From: Bromus sterilis
Lineage: Eukaryota > Streptophyta > Magnoliopsida > Poales > Poaceae
Reading direction: 5' to 3'
DNA: 64,000 nucleotides
Assembly: GCA_950022295.1 (NCBI GenBank)
Contig: OX465598.1
Location: forward strand, 63,410,001 to 63,474,000
Shown: positions 1 to 11,874 of the stretch, piece by piece
How positions within the stretch are numbered: the first letter of the stretch is position 1
Layout: every line of letters begins with the position of its first letter
Made by a program: the position numbers and the translations under genes
Notes under the pieces: model-generated
What the model saw: only the letters and a program-made list of their open reading frames with translations
Told to the model about the DNA's origin: nothing
The model's database searches: none

Positions 1-19
1 CGGCAAAAAATTGGCAACT

Positions 20-425
20 CAAGATTCACATATACATCAAACCACCATCAGCTTCACATATACATCAAACCACCAAAAGCTTCACATATACATCAAACCA
101 CCACAAGCTTCATATATACATCAAACCACCACAAGCTTCACATATACATCAAACCACCACAAGCTTCACATATGCATGAAACCACCATAAGCTTCACATA
201 TAAATTTCACATATACATCAAACCACCACAATCTTCACATATACATCAAAACCACCACAAGCTTCACATATACACTTCACATATACATCAAACAACCACA
301 AGCTTCAAATATACATCAAACAACCACAAGCTTCACATATACATCAAACCACCATAAGCTTCACATATACACTTCACATATACATCAAACCCAAGCTTCA
401 CATATACATAAAACCCCAAGCTAAT
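20..425. repeat. 28-bp minisatellite
   Basis: About 13-14 head-to-tail copies of a unit close to CACATATACATCAAACCACC followed by ACAAGCTT. Units differ by single bases and some are shortened: a partial unit reading CATATACACTT recurs near 265 and 368. The open frame across it only reads the repeat (HIHQTTTSF-like) and is not a gene. Whether it lies inside a transposon that extends left of the window cannot be seen. Confidence 0.9.
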
Positions 426-645
426 AAAGGCAAGTATGGGTGATAAATGGAAGAAAGGAGTTGGGGAGGAGGTCCACTTACTTTAATATGAAACAAAGTA
501 GATTTAAAGCCAAGTATGGATGGATAAATGGAATAAATGAGGTGAGGAGGAGGAGAAAACCGAATAGATATAGGGTGAGAAGAGTAGATCTAGTTTGAGA
601 AGTGTGTGGAGTGAATGAGAGGTGGTAGGTGGGTGAAGTAGATAA
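426..645. other. Unassigned spacer with a purine-rich direct repeat
   Basis: No gene is visible. Two diverged copies of a roughly 45-base purine-rich segment occur at about 432-474 and 509-553, each starting near GCAAGTATGG and ending in GAGGAGG. The segment ends next to GGGCATCTCC at 646, preceded by TAA, which looks like a Harbinger-type terminus but has no matching partner here. Confidence 0.4.
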
Positions 646-2598
646 GGGCATCTCCAGGTATTTAGTGGCGCATTTTGCATCTCAGTGGTGGTGCATCCCA
701 AAATGCGCCACCCCTAACCTCTTAGGGGTGGCGCATTCTCAATATGCGCCACCCATAAGCTCTTAGGGGTGGCGCATTTCCAGAATGCGCCACCTAGAAG
801 GTTTTTAGGGGTGGCGCATTTCTCCAAATGCGCCACGTATAAGCTCATCCAGGCTGGACACTGATGTCAACACATGCTTTTATTCTTGTAGACTATGTTG
901 GTCCTTCAAGCGCAGAGGTTTGTAGGACAGCAGCAATTTCCCTCAAGTGGATGACCTAAGGTTTATTGAACTTAGGGAAGTAGAGGTTGAAGATGGTCTC
1001 TCTCAAGCAACCCCGCAATTAAGATACAAGAAGTCTCTTGTGTCCCCAACACACCTAATACAACTAGGAGTTGTATAGGTGCACTAGTTCAGCGAAGAGA
1101 TGGTAAAATATGGGTGATAGGTGTGATAAAACGAAGTAATATAAATATGTAATAAAAAGTGCAGCAAAGAAACAAGTAACAAAAGTGAGTGCAAACGGTG
1201 TAACAATGATGGAAACAAGGCCTAGGCATCATACTTTCACTAGTGGCAACTCCCAACAACATTAACATAGTCTAATCACATGATATTTCCCATAAAACAT
1301 GCAATGGAGACGTACTGGAGGTCATTCCTTTGTGGTCAAGAGAGGACGAGACTTGTGTAGGGCTAAAAAAGCACGCCTCAGAGTTCGTAGTTCTCAATCT
1401 ATGGATTTCCCAATGTCACCGCGGCCATCCAAAGAGAGTACCACAATCACCACAACATATCTAAAGGATAGTAAAAGACAAGCACCAATAGACTCTCAAT
1501 CTTCAATCCACACACAAAAGAGGAAATCACTCATGATAATATTCTTCTAACCCATGTCCAATAGACCGTTGTCACCTTGGTCTCGGAGATTATACTAGAT
1601 AAGATCAATTGAGTACATCAATCCAATACATAGAGGAAGGGGAAATATCATGGGATCACCCTAGATTAACATAGCCTATGATCACAACAAAGATCACATC
1701 ATGGGAGAGAGAGAAACAACACAGATCAAGATACAAGCCTTAGCCCCGAGGGGAACTACTCACACATGGACATGGTGAGAGGGAGAGTTTTTGATGGAGA
1801 GGTGCAGCCCGGAGGAGATGAAGGAGACGGCGACGGCGGCGGCGGCGCCCACGGCCACGGCCCTTGGGGGCAGCGGCCGTTGGCCCCTTCTTCTTCCTTG
1901 GAGATGGTGCTTCTGTGGAGATTGATCTCCCCCTCAAGACGGCTGCCAAGGGGGAGGAATTTTCGTGGTGTCCTTTGACCTAGGTTTCCTCTCTTTATAT
2001 AGACTCTCAGATTCCCATCATCCAGATTACGTCTTCTGTATTTCGGGGTTTATGGAATCATCCTAACTCCGATTGGGCCGAATTTTATGTCTAAATCCAC
2101 GGGAAAAAATTACCTACAACTTTGTAGTTTTAAGTTTTTTCGTTTGAGGCCGTCTTCTAGCGTTTCTGAGGCGATCTTTAAAACCTGTCTGGTGGCGACA
2201 GATTTCGGGAAAGTTAGAGTCCAACTCTTACAAGGCTTCCTTTTGTGATATTTTATTTATCCAAGTAATTCCTACACATAAAGTAGAAAAACAAGAACTT
2301 GTGCACTCTTGCAACCATTAATAGGTTAGTTTCAAAATATGTTATAAAGATATATGAAAGTATATCAAAAACATAGCAATATCACACAAAACATGCATGG
2401 AGCAAGCAGAAATTATAGAAACGTTTGGGATGTATCAGCCACTCTTAGGGGTGGCTCACTGGAAAATAATGCGCCACCCCTAAGATCTTATTGGTGGCGC
2501 ATTCTGCACCAGTGCGCCAACCCTTACAGATGGTGGCGCATGGCACAAAATATGCGCCACTAATAAGGTTTCCATGTATAGCTATTTCTCTAGTAGTG
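646..2598. mobile_element. Small CACTA-type element with GCGCCAC subterminal repeats, split by a solo LTR
   Basis: The right end reads CTCTAGTAGTG at 2588-2598, the reverse complement of the classic grass CACTACTAGAG terminus, and is followed by CAT, a possible 3-bp target duplication. Inside it are alternating direct and inverted copies of GGTGGCGCAT and ATGCGCCACC at 665-840 and again at 2440-2565. The left side has the same subterminal repeats but no CACTA terminus, so the left end is truncated or degenerate. Without the inserted LTR the element is only about 370 bp and has no coding capacity, so it is a deletion derivative or MITE-like form. A relative lies at 61676-61895. Confidence 0.7.
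862..2437 (-). mobile_element. Solo LTR (gypsy-type, 1.58 kb)
   Basis: The segment starts TGATGTCAAC and ends GGATGTATCA, so both ends fit the TG...CA rule. It is flanked by GACAC (857-861) and GCCAC (2438-2442), a 5-bp target duplication with one mismatch. Read on the minus strand it begins TGATACATCCC and has a TATA element (TATATAAAGAG) at about 1993-2003, which sets the orientation. There is no primer-binding site, coding region or second LTR next to it, so it is a solo LTR left by LTR-LTR recombination. Open frames inside (for example 1740-1949) are GC-rich chance frames. It inserted into the GCGCCAC-repeat CACTA element. Confidence 0.8.
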
Positions 2599-3176
2599 CA
2601 TGGACCCATGGTCCAAGGTGGACTACTCGCGGATCATCCGGGAAGCATTCATGGTGGTGGAGATGCTCCCGGAGGTCAATCCTCCCTCTGGCAGGGTGAC
2701 GGGAAGAGGTCTTCTGGTGTTCCCGGTCTTGGAAGCGCGACGGTAGCGCAACAGAGGAGAGATCGCGAAAAGGGTTTTGTCTTTGGAGGTTTAGGGGCGA
2801 AGGAAATATATAGGCGAAGGGGGGCAGCCGGGGGGGCACCAGGGAGTGCAGGCGCACCCTGGCGCGGCCTAAGGTGGGGCCGCGCCCCCTGGACGCCTAG
2901 GCACAGGGTCCCTCCCGGCTCTCCTTCGGGGCTCCGGAAGCTTCCGGTGTGTTGATATTTTATTGTATTTTTCTGGAATTTTTCTGGCATTTTACGTAAT
3001 GGAAAAACCTGAAATAAAAAGATAGCAGAAAACAGAAACTGGCACTAGGGTGCATTGAGTTAATAGGTTAGTCCAAATATGATCAAAAGTGTATGAAAGT
3101 GTATCTAAAACATAGCAATATCGCACAAAACATGCATGGAGCAAGCAGAAATTATAGACACGTTTGGGACGTATCA
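2599..3176 (-). mobile_element. Truncated LTR of a gypsy-type retrotransposon
   Basis: Read on the minus strand it begins TGATACGTCCC at 3176 and runs through the same landmarks as the other LTRs in the window: a tRNA-like AT-rich start, a CCTATATATTTCC TATA element near 2807-2815, then a GC-rich leader. It is cut at 2598 by the small CACTA element, and the rest of the LTR is not found to the left, so a deletion accompanied or followed that junction. The right flank GGGAG (3177-3181) belongs to the copia element it entered. Open frames here (2491-2990) are LTR leader sequence, not genes. Confidence 0.7.
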
Positions 3177-3241
3177 GGGAGGCGCAATGGCGACGGCGGC
3201 GGTGGAAGCTAGGGTTGAAACCTAAAAACTGATACCATGTA
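3177..3241 (-). mobile_element. Copia retrotransposon 5' leader with primer-binding site
   Basis: On the minus strand TGGTATCAG (3229-3237), the match to the 3' end of initiator methionine tRNA used by copia elements, lies four bases after an LTR ending CCCCCAACA. Downstream is a short leader rich in GCC and GCCGTCGCC. Only about 65 bp remain before the inserted LTR at 3176. No gag or pol of this element is present in the window. Confidence 0.65.
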
Positions 3242-3306
3242 TGTTGGGGGAATTGCACGATGTATTACTCAAGTGCATACCGCACATATATATGGAGTAC
3301 AATGGT
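3242..3306 (-). mobile_element. Copia LTR, first part (split by the CACTA element)
   Basis: TGTTGGGGGAATTGC at 3242 is the minus-strand 3' end of a short LTR next to the PBS. The LTR is broken by the CACTA insertion at 3307 and resumes at about 16080, ending TTCAACA at 16155. Rejoined on the minus strand it runs from TGTTGAATATATATG to CCCCAACA and is about 141 bp. That length and start resemble the Tos17 class of short-LTR copia elements. This resemblance is from memory and not an alignment. Confidence 0.6.
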
Positions 3307-3329
3307 CACTACTGGAATTCTGCAGTTTG

Positions 3330-3870
3330 CCGTCTGCCCTAGCGGACGACAAAAACCTATATGGCGGATGGCAAAGACCTTTGCCGTCAGCCCCAGCACG
3401 GCAAAGCGCTCGTCAGCTGTTTCTTCGGCAAAGAGGTTCTTTGCCATCTGCTGGAAATCGACGGATGGCAAATATGTTTACCGTCCGCCTTTGTCGAAGC
3501 AGACGGCAGAGCGAGCGTGACGGTGAAGGTTTGCTAGCCCTCTCCGTCAGGCCGTTAACGGCGGAGTTTGTTGTCTGTCGACGGACGGCAAAGATCCTGG
3601 GTTGTTTGTCGTCTTCTCGTGGCCGACAAAGCCTTGCCACTCTTAGCACGGCCTAGGCGGGCCCACCACGCAGGCAGACAGTCGGTAAAGGCTTTTGCCG
3701 TCTACCTGCGCAAACCAGACGACAAACTCCTCGTCTTTGACGTCTGCTGGTAGACGGAAAACTGACCAAATGGTCACCCAGCTGTTGCCAGATTGCACAG
3801 CTGGGCGACACATGTCCTCGTTGCCGACTACCAGCAGACGGCAAAGGCCGTTTCCGACCACCAGCAGACA
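3330..3870. repeat. CACTA left subterminal repeat region
   Basis: At least a dozen direct and inverted copies of GACGGCAAA, TTTGCCGTC and variants (for example CAGACGGCAAAG at 3836) occur, often as back-to-back hairpins around GCCGTCTGCTGG. In En/Spm elements such repeats bind the TnpA protein. The open frames in this interval on both strands are artefacts of the repeats. An (AT)n run follows at 3931-3948. Confidence 0.85.
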
Positions 3871-4199
3871 ACAAAGAGCCTGGGTAGCTCCTGTTTTTTC
3901 TGTTTTTCTTTTAATCCCTGCATTTGACAAATATATATATATATATTTCATCAGTACCAGAAGCACACATCCAACGACATATGAATCTCCAACAAGAATA
4001 ACAACAAAGGATAACACATATGAATCTCCAACAAGGATAACAAATTGTTTCCAAACAAGGATAACAACAATATATACGTAGTTCATTACACAAAGTATCC
4101 AAACAGTTCATAAGAACAATAAACTGTTTCTAAGCTATATCCAAATGCATCCAAATGCAGCACTACATCATAGCATCACTCCCATTAAGCAAATCTGCA

Positions 4200-4630
4200 A
4201 AATGAATGTAAGAAAGTTATAAGAAGATGAAGTAGAAGTAGAATGAAAAGAGAAGAAGAAGATCTTCTTCTTCCATGTGTGCTTTCTTTTGAGAAAACAC
4301 AGCTAACATAAGCAATTGTGAGCCAATTTAAGCTAGTTTTAGCATTTTTGACCCAATTAAGCTAACTTTAGCATTTTTAGACATTAAGAAAACTTTAGCA
4401 TTTGTTGAGCCAATTTAAGCTAGTTTTAGAAATTTTTACCCAATTAAGCTAACTTTAGCATTTTGTGAGCAAACTAAGTTGACTATGCAAGTTTTTGAAC
4501 TAACTAAGCTAATTGTGTCTTTTTTGTGCAAAATATGCAAAGTATGGCATTTTTTGATTAAATATAGGATTTCAGAAGCTAAATATGCATTTTCAAACTA
4601 ACTAAGCACTTATAAAGCAAATTATACAAC
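4200..4630. repeat. AT-rich internal repeats of the CACTA element
   Basis: Degenerate repeats of about 60 bases are built from AAGCTAACTTTAGCATTTTT and GAGCCAATTTAAGCTAG between 4318 and 4470, fading to 4620. They lie just past the last recognised exon of the second gene, so they are either a downstream intron or 3' flank. No coding potential was seen. Confidence 0.6.
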
Positions 4631-4639
4631 ACAACTTAC

Positions 4640-6154
4640 CGGAGTGTAGCCTTCTTGTACGACGTTGTATGGGCCATGCCATTCATGTCGAACACCTTAG
4701 ACACCTCCGTTTTATTATGCTCCTCCTAAAAGACAAAGTTGAGCATGATATTAGTAAGTTGTGGGCTCCTAAAATACAAAGAAAAGAAGAATTTTCATGA
4801 AAATTGAAGTGAAGCACATACCCATTTATGCCCGTAACCAGCTAAGTTGCGGCTGCCTTGATGGTGTGGCACACCAACCATTTGGGCGTGCCAGTCCTTG
4901 GCATTGTTGTGGACGGCCAACCAGGCATCTGAGCACCAATGGTCCACAATGACCTCCCAACAATCCATCTTGTCCGCACACCATCTCGGGGGCGCCTAAG
5001 TTAGTAACAAGAAAACTAATAAGTAGCCTAGCTAGGAATCAAATCAAGCAAACTATAGAAGACTTAAAAAGGGTTACCGTCATGTACTGGGCCCTCGTCA
5101 GTAACTTATTGCGGCACTCCTTCTTGCTACGCTTACGCCCTTGCTTGGCGTAGTAGTCATGGACTGCCTGCACTCGCATCTCGTGCCTTGTGTTCTGCAA
5201 GATGCGTGTGGCCTCTGCAACGATCACGTCTGCCGCCTCCTGCTCCTTGGACTCATCGATCTTGTAGAAGACCTGCAATAGCACGAGACAACACTGATGA
5301 GTGCACCAACTAGCTATTGTGAAGTTTTTATTGTGTGAAACAGAAATTACCCAAAATCCGTTGACCACCATGTCGGCTCTGGTGTGGCATTTGACCCCGT
5401 TGATGATTGTATCCGGCGGGGCCGAGGCAGCACAATAGTGCTCCCAAAAGAGTCCATGCTGCGGAACCTGATCCAGTTCGGGCAACTGAATCAGCCCCGG
5501 AAGTTCTCCATGACGAGCACACCAAGGATGGCGTTGGGATTGCGGACACCATTGCCGTATGTCCAACCCCTGCAATATAAAAAGGCAAAGCCATCAGATA
5601 GACATGATTATAGAAGGTACCAAAAGAGAGTATAAGTGCACTTACGTCTCTCCAACAGGTGTAATAAACGACTTATGGGCGGGAGTCACTGGTGGGGGCG
5701 GCAGCCGTGTACCCCCACGCTGGTACACGGTGGTACCCTCAGTCACCTCCTCCTCATCAGTAGTGTGCTCCTCCTTGGCACCAGCCTCCCCCTCAGTTGT
5801 GTGCTGCTCCGACTGGTCCGATCAGGGACTCCAAGTCGTGCGGGTGGACGTAGCCTCCTCCTCCAACTCAGGATGGTGGACCGGAGTGTCCGAGGAGGGA
5901 TCCACTCTGTGCTCTGGTGAATCAGCCGGAGGTGGCGGCGAGGAAGAAGCAGCAGCAGTACGTCTCCCTTTCCCGCGGCTACCACCTGCTTTGCCTCTCC
6001 TGGTCTTCTTCCGACCTCCTCTCCCCTTAGGCACCTCAGCAGTAGGAGGCGAGGACATACTCTCGAGCAAAGACCTCCGTAGAGCTAGAGGTGGGAGCCC
6101 AGTACCCCGACCCCTCCCTCGTGAGCCTGAGGTCTCTCCCTCCATATCTGTCAC
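4640..6154 (-). pseudogene. CACTA second gene, Transposase_24-like (TnpA-class), five exons, one nonsense codon
   Basis: Five exons with GT-AG borders can be read on the minus strand: 6154-5646, 5569-5351, 5272-5078, 4995-4822 and 4725-4640. The product starts MTDMEGETSGSRGRG and has a basic, proline- and serine-rich N-terminal stretch. It then shows the motifs I associate with the plant transposase family PF03004: FWEHYC in exon 2, YKIDESKEQEAADVIVAEA in exon 3, and WCADKMDCWEVIVDHW with HHQGSRNLAGYGHKW in exon 4. A TGA at 5822-5824 interrupts exon 1 (probably a CGA arginine originally), so the copy is a pseudogene. A donor site at 4634-4639 suggests a further exon that I could not find. In En/Spm elements the second gene encodes the subterminal-repeat binding protein, and that role is inferred here. 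Confidence 0.75.
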
Positions 6155-6271
6155 GAACCTGCCAAGAATTAAAGTAAACTAATTAGTACAATGAGAAAAA
6201 GAAATAATAATACAAAAGTAATTACTACTATAATGAGAATATATATTTAATTAAAGTTGAGATGCATACAA

Positions 6272-7768
6272 CTAATAGTAGTCGGGATCATCTGTCTCTT
6301 CTCCGCGATCAATTGAAGGATCTTCATCACTATCACGCGTGTCCTCGATAATGACGGCCTCATCAGGTTCAACAACACCAACATTTGGAAGGCCTTTATG
6401 TAAACGGTCAAGCATTGACATGTCATCTGGAGCAGTAACCTCTTCTTCTCCAGGCTCTTCCACATCATCGTTAGCGGGTTCACTCTCATCATCGTTGTCG
6501 GGTTCACTCTCATTGTCTTCTTCCATGTTCTGGGGTTGCGTAGAGCGGTTTCGGAAAACAAAATTATCACGCGTGTTTCTTGGAAAAATTCTCCTTCATA
6601 TGTCTCTGGGTCAATGTGGGGTACATAATCCTCTTCGTTGGGGGGAGGTAGTCTAATATGTGGTGGCACATCATAAACGACATCCCAACCTTTCAGGTTT
6701 TCAACCTTTTGGCAGGGGTAGGATAGATAGAAAACCTGGGTGGCCTGTTGAGCCGTAATATAGACATCAGGGACATTTAAATGGGTGTCTTGTCGAATTT
6801 CGACTAGACCTACGTGTTCATGAGTCCGTCTAGTCCGCGACGGGAGAAACCAATGACATTTGAAGACAACGACGTGCGGAGGATTTTCACCATAGAATAG
6901 AAGTTCGTATATTGCTTCAATTCTTCCATAATACTCAATACCTCCGTCGCCGACAGTAGAGACACCCGAATTTGTACATTTTCAATCAGGCATTTTTTGC
7001 TCTTTATCAACGGTACGAAAGCGATACCCGTTGATGTCGTATTTCTCAAATACACGGACCGTATTGTCAAAACCATTAGCTACTTGTCTCAATTCGGCGT
7101 CCATAGGCTCCTCATTTGCCTATAAGTTTAATAGGAAAGGATTGGTATATTAGTCAAAAATAGGCCGGACCAACAAATGAAACCCTATATATCGCTTGAT
7201 AGTTACCGTTCGTTTGAACCAAGAGATGAAACCAGGATTGTCGTCTCCTTGATTGGCAAGAAGCTCATACTCTGCGATGGAATCAATTTCAATAACCACT
7301 CCATTCGAGAAAATTTGGCGACGTATGGACTGTATCAATTCATGTGAATTAATAAGAAACAAGAATTATGAAAAGTTGCGAAACAATGTACGTACGGAGC
7401 ACTTACTCGATGTACGGTCGCACTTCTGTTAGGTTGGTGAAGTTATAAAGTGTAAGAGTCCGCCATTCTTCGATATCCAAAATATCATTTCTTGAAGCAC
7501 CAACAGGTCCGAGCTTCCCTTTGAATAGGCTAAGGTTGGATTGACGCCGTTGGGGGTCGCCAGTATTGTACCGAGGCTTTGGATTATGCAAATGGCGATT
7601 TTTGGCTTCATAATGTGTTGTCACGAAGTTTGCCGCCTCCTCGGTAATGAAAGCCTCGGCAATCGATGCTTCAATTCTACGTTTATTTTTACATTTTTCT
7701 TGAAGCGTCTTCTGCATTCTCTCCGTTGAATAGTACCAACAGTTTTTCACAGGGCCCCCTAGTCTTTC
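6272..7768 (-). pseudogene. CACTA tnp2 transposase, C-terminal part
   Basis: On the minus strand this continues the transposase reading left of the inserted LTR. Conserved pieces are EEAANFVTTHYEAKNRHLHNP (7600s), then a DUF4216-like region with GGIEYYGRIEAIYEL and FKCHWF (6850-6960), then QQATQVFYL and PPPNEEDYVPHIDPETYEG (6600-6750). The end is very acidic (SEPDNDDESEPANDD and similar), stopping at 6272. Reading frame changes and possible introns separate these pieces. The order and acidic tail fit the C-terminal half of Tnp2 proteins of grass CACTA elements. The catalytic half lies at 11875-14008. Confidence 0.75.
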
Positions 7769-10700
7769 TGTCGGGACCCGGGGTTAGCGTATGCAAGACT
7801 CGCTACAACACAATCATATGGAGAGCCGAGAACCGTACCCACTTCTCTAAGAAGACAAGGCCAAGCACAGAACGTTCTCGGAAAGCATCGAACGTGAGGG
7901 GCATCCCATCCAGGCCAGATGATCAACTAAGATGGGTCCTTATCGTCCGCACACAAGTCTAAATGATATGGGTGGTGAACTCCCATACTCCTAGACAAGT
8001 CACCTCAACCATACTATCGATTGTATTATAACCCTTACATAGACTTACTCCAGCCCGATCACTTAGTCGGGGTCTAGGGCGAGCTCGATCATACATCAAA
8101 GTGTGCACGAGACAGAGTCTCGAGAAATCGCATCGCGATGCCCAAAGTTGCGCACATCTAAGGGCCACTTGGTGTATAAAAGACCGCCAGCCAGATCACA
8201 ACTAAGGTCTCGAAAACCCATACTAAGACATGCATGTTATAATCATACACGCAGCACACATGTCTAGTATGAACAGCAGGTATCATTGCAATTCTCTACA
8301 AAGTATACAACTTTATTGTTAACTCTTACAGAGTGCACACAGAGATCACGAGACCGTGATCCAACATTACAACAAGCATGCGGAAGCAAAGTAGGTCTGA
8401 GTATAGACAAGTTTAACAAATGGCTTAAAGAAGCCTTATCTATAAACAAGCCCTTCCACGAGGGACCATTCGTCTGACTGGGACTACACTAGCTTGATCA
8501 GTCGTCGAGCTCCAAGAAGAATCCACCTTCGGGGTCAGTGGGTTCATCTAAAACATAGAATAAGCAAACGTGAGTACAAAGTCGTACTCAGCAAGACTTA
8601 CGTAGGAGCTATACTACTCATGCAAATGTATCAAGGTAAAGGGAGGTGGGGTTCATAGGCAGAAGTGCCAGCTTTGACTTGGCTAGTCCTGAACTACGAG
8701 TACCAGACTTGAGGTAAGAAGCGTACACGAGTCCACTACATGTCTCCAACCAATTACACCACTATGGTGCCTTCCTCGACTTCCCCACGAGAAAGCACAC
8801 CATAGCACTCACGCTTATCTTGGCAAGTTTTATAAGTATCCAGTTCAAGTTATCTAATAATCAAGCTAAGCTTTCCAAGCAGTCCATAACCGCGGACGCG
8901 GCTATTCGAATAGTTTTTTTAACCCTGCAGGGGTGTACCGCTACACACACGTGTCATCAGTTACCGCCTTTTGTGTGTCACCGTTCAAGAGGCGGCAGCG
9001 AGGATGCCACCACAACTGTTACCTCATAGCCGATCTAGTCCAAGAAAGCCGCCTACCTGGGTTGGCTACCACTATCGTGAACCCGGCCGGTTTACCGAAG
9101 TGGACCCAGATGATGTGTGCGTGGTGCATAAGCCGGTCTCGGCTGAGCCGTTCTCTCACTTAGAAGCCAGGCCACAAACCTACCAGAACTCCGAACTACT
9201 GCGACATCTGGACATCGAAAGGGATGAGTTAATAGGCTGAGAGGGGTCAGTGAGCCCAATGTGTGGTTGTACTCTTCATATTGGATCACCACACAAGAAC
9301 TCGGACTTAGGGCGGTGTTCAACAAGACAACCCACTGTGTACTCCTACACAGCCTCTCATCGTTCACCTTGTACTAGGGTAGATTCACCAACACATTTCC
9401 ACCATCATCATCATGATTGCTACCAACCCGACTCACATAACAGTATCAACATTGTATCACTCTAAGCATGCAATATGCAGTAACAATTGCAGGGGCCACA
9501 TGATATCAATCAACTCCTACATTTGCTAGGATTGTGGTTTGCTTACTACTGTAACAAATGATAGGTCATGCAAAGGAATTGGTTCATCTAGGCGGTAGAA
9601 ACGTAGCATGGTAATCATCCTAAACAATGCATAAGCGAGACTGAGAGGGAATTGGGATTTTATCGACATGATCAATGGGTGTTTGCTTGCCTTGCTGACG
9701 AGGTTCAGTATCGGGGTCTTCAATGAAGGGGGTGATCTCGGGTTCCGGCTCCACTTCTATCCGGACAAAGAAAGCATGAAGTAGCAATCAATATGAATGC
9801 AATGCTCAAGCACATGATCAACTGTTATAATATGGGGTAAGGGGTGCTGATGTGTTGCCAATTCCATTTAAATGGAGTGTATTGCATTTGAGTTGCAAAT
9901 TCAAACTCCGTTTGATTTATCGATGAATTTCAAATGCATTTGAATCCATGAATGTTCATTTGAAATGGTTGAGCATGAAGTGATGTTGTAAAGGTGAGGT
10001 AAATTCTCTGATGTGTGGATGAAACCATTTAAAAGAAGTGTGTTGCAAAGTCATTTGCAAATTCACTCCAAATTTGAATTCAAAACAATGCCATATGCAT
10101 GTTTTCTACTGTTCACCCATTTTAAAATGGTCAAACATAGAAACTAGTTGCATATTCACAATCCTTGTATTTTTTGATAATTTTAGACATATTATTTGTC
10201 CAATTTGGAGTTAGTATGAATTTTCTATGAATTTCCAAAGTTTATTGCATTTTCTGGAATATTTTTAATCGAATTAAACAGTTAAATGATTTACTGCGTT
10301 AGCCTAACGTCAGGGCGACGTCAGGGGGGTCTGACTAGTGGGCCAGGGCCGTCAGTGAGAGGGGGGTTAAGTCCCGTTTAGTTTAATTAACAGATGGTTA
10401 ATTAGGGGGGCACTGTCAGTGGCTTTTAGGGGGGATTAGCATAAGCTAATCCGTGCCACGTTGGCACGCCGGCGGCTAGTCGCCGGCGACCAAATGCCGC
10501 GGCGGCGATGCGTTGGACGACGGTGCAGTGCACCAAAACGAGCGCCGCGACCACCTATGTGCTCAGGGGAGAAGCGCGCGTCTGATGGGGCTAGCAGGGG
10601 GCTCAGGGGACCACCGGAGCATGGCCGGCGACGAAGGTTGCGGTGGCCGGAGCTCGGGTGTGGGTGCTGGCGTCGCTGGAGTGTGCAAAGGAGAGGTATT

Positions 10701-11832
10701 TTGGGTGCAGCGGTACTAGCTGGAGGCGGTGAGAAGGAAGGGCACCTCCACTTGACCAATTGGTCACCGGAGCACTGCCGGCGACGACACGCGTGGCGGC
10801 GCCGTACTGTGTCCATGGTGGCGGTGGGTAGACAGCGAGGGGAGATGCGGGGATAGTTGGGAAAGAAGCAGGGGCTCACCAACAACGCGATGGAGGCTAA
10901 GGCGAGACCAGAGATGCTTTGACGGTGGCGAATCAACTCGAGGAAGCACGGCGGACGGCGGTGAGGACGACGAAAGGCGCGGCGCAATGAAGGCGTTCTA
11001 GGTCGATTGCTTCCGCTCGAAAACTAAGCCGACGATGGCGAGGACGCGGGACACGGTCGGCAAGGCTCTGGTGCGCAGTGGCCGCGAGTTTCCAAGGAGG
11101 TGAACTCCGGTGGCGCTCGGCCGGTTTGGGGAAAACGTGGAGAGGGCGGGAGAGCACCAGAGAGGAGGGGGAAGTGACGCGGCATGCTCTGCTCGTCTCC
11201 GTGGCGAGGAGATGTGTCCCGGGGGCGCCTGGAACGTCCTCGACGTCGCGGTGGCGGTCGCCGGCCGGGGCATGCTCGACAGCGAGCTGCTTCGGCCTGC
11301 GGGGAGGAAGACGACAAGGAGTTAAGCGGGTCGGGCCAGCTGCTGGGCTGCAGTGCGGTTAGTTGGGCCGAAAGCCAGGTAAGGTCCTTTTCCTTTTTCT
11401 TTTTCTTTTTCTTTTCTTCCATTTGTTGTGCCTTGCAAAAAAAATAGCTAGGCATTTTCTAAAATGCTGAAACCTTTTATATGGCTTCACAATATAATAG
11501 GCTAGCCACTTGTAAAGTTTGAACATTTTTAAAATTCAAAATATTTGAACTTTAAATCAAATAGGGGTTTTTGATTAATTCCAAGGTCCTGTTTGAATAT
11601 TTGAAAAATCCATGAGCATGGAGTTGGTCCCACATCACTTGATATGTGATCACACTCATTTATAAGACTTTTCAAAAATGCAAAAGGAATTTTTGGAGCA
11701 AATTTATTTCTGGCCATTTGAATTAATTCATCTCGGGGGTGTTTCTTCTCCCATTTCAATTTCTTTTGAAATTTTTATCATGATGCAAAGTGACTTGCTA
11801 TTCTAGCACATACCTAACTTGGGGTTGTGACA
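7769..11832. mobile_element. 4.06-kb solo LTR (LARD-like) inside tnp2
   Basis: The segment starts TGTCGGGACCC and ends GGTTGTGACA, so it has TGTC/GACA ends. It is flanked by CTTTC (7764-7768) and CTTGC (11833-11837), a 5-bp target duplication with one mismatch. Transposase sequence resumes on both sides. There is no PBS, polypurine tract or retroviral-type coding frame, only anonymous sequence: AT-rich stretches with CAAATGCATTTGAAT motifs (9840-10260), a GC-rich part (10440-11350) and a pyrimidine run (11384-11420). A single LTR of about 4 kb is very long. Among Triticeae elements that size recalls the Sukkula/Erika group, but this is by size and ends only. Orientation is not resolved. Confidence 0.65.
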
Positions 11833-11874
11833 CTTGCCTCAGTCGGGAGATGCAATATCAAGTGCTGCATCAGT

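Noticed and set aside
20..425. Direct repeats that could be taken for a CRISPR array
   Set aside because: Units abut without spacers, and the DNA is clearly from a plant nuclear genome. It is a minisatellite.
646..655. GGGCATCTCC after TAA as a Harbinger left terminus
   Set aside because: The only matching right terminus is at 36314-36326, far away, and nothing between 646 and 2598 looks like Harbinger.
3237..4111. Multiple overlapping frames on both strands at the CACTA left end
   Set aside because: They read through GACGGCAAA subterminal repeats and have no independent support.
10436..11455. Several overlapping GC-rich open frames of 70-180 residues on both strands
   Set aside because: They lie wholly within the 4-kb LTR, are arginine/proline-rich in every frame and show no domain. 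This is composition, not coding.
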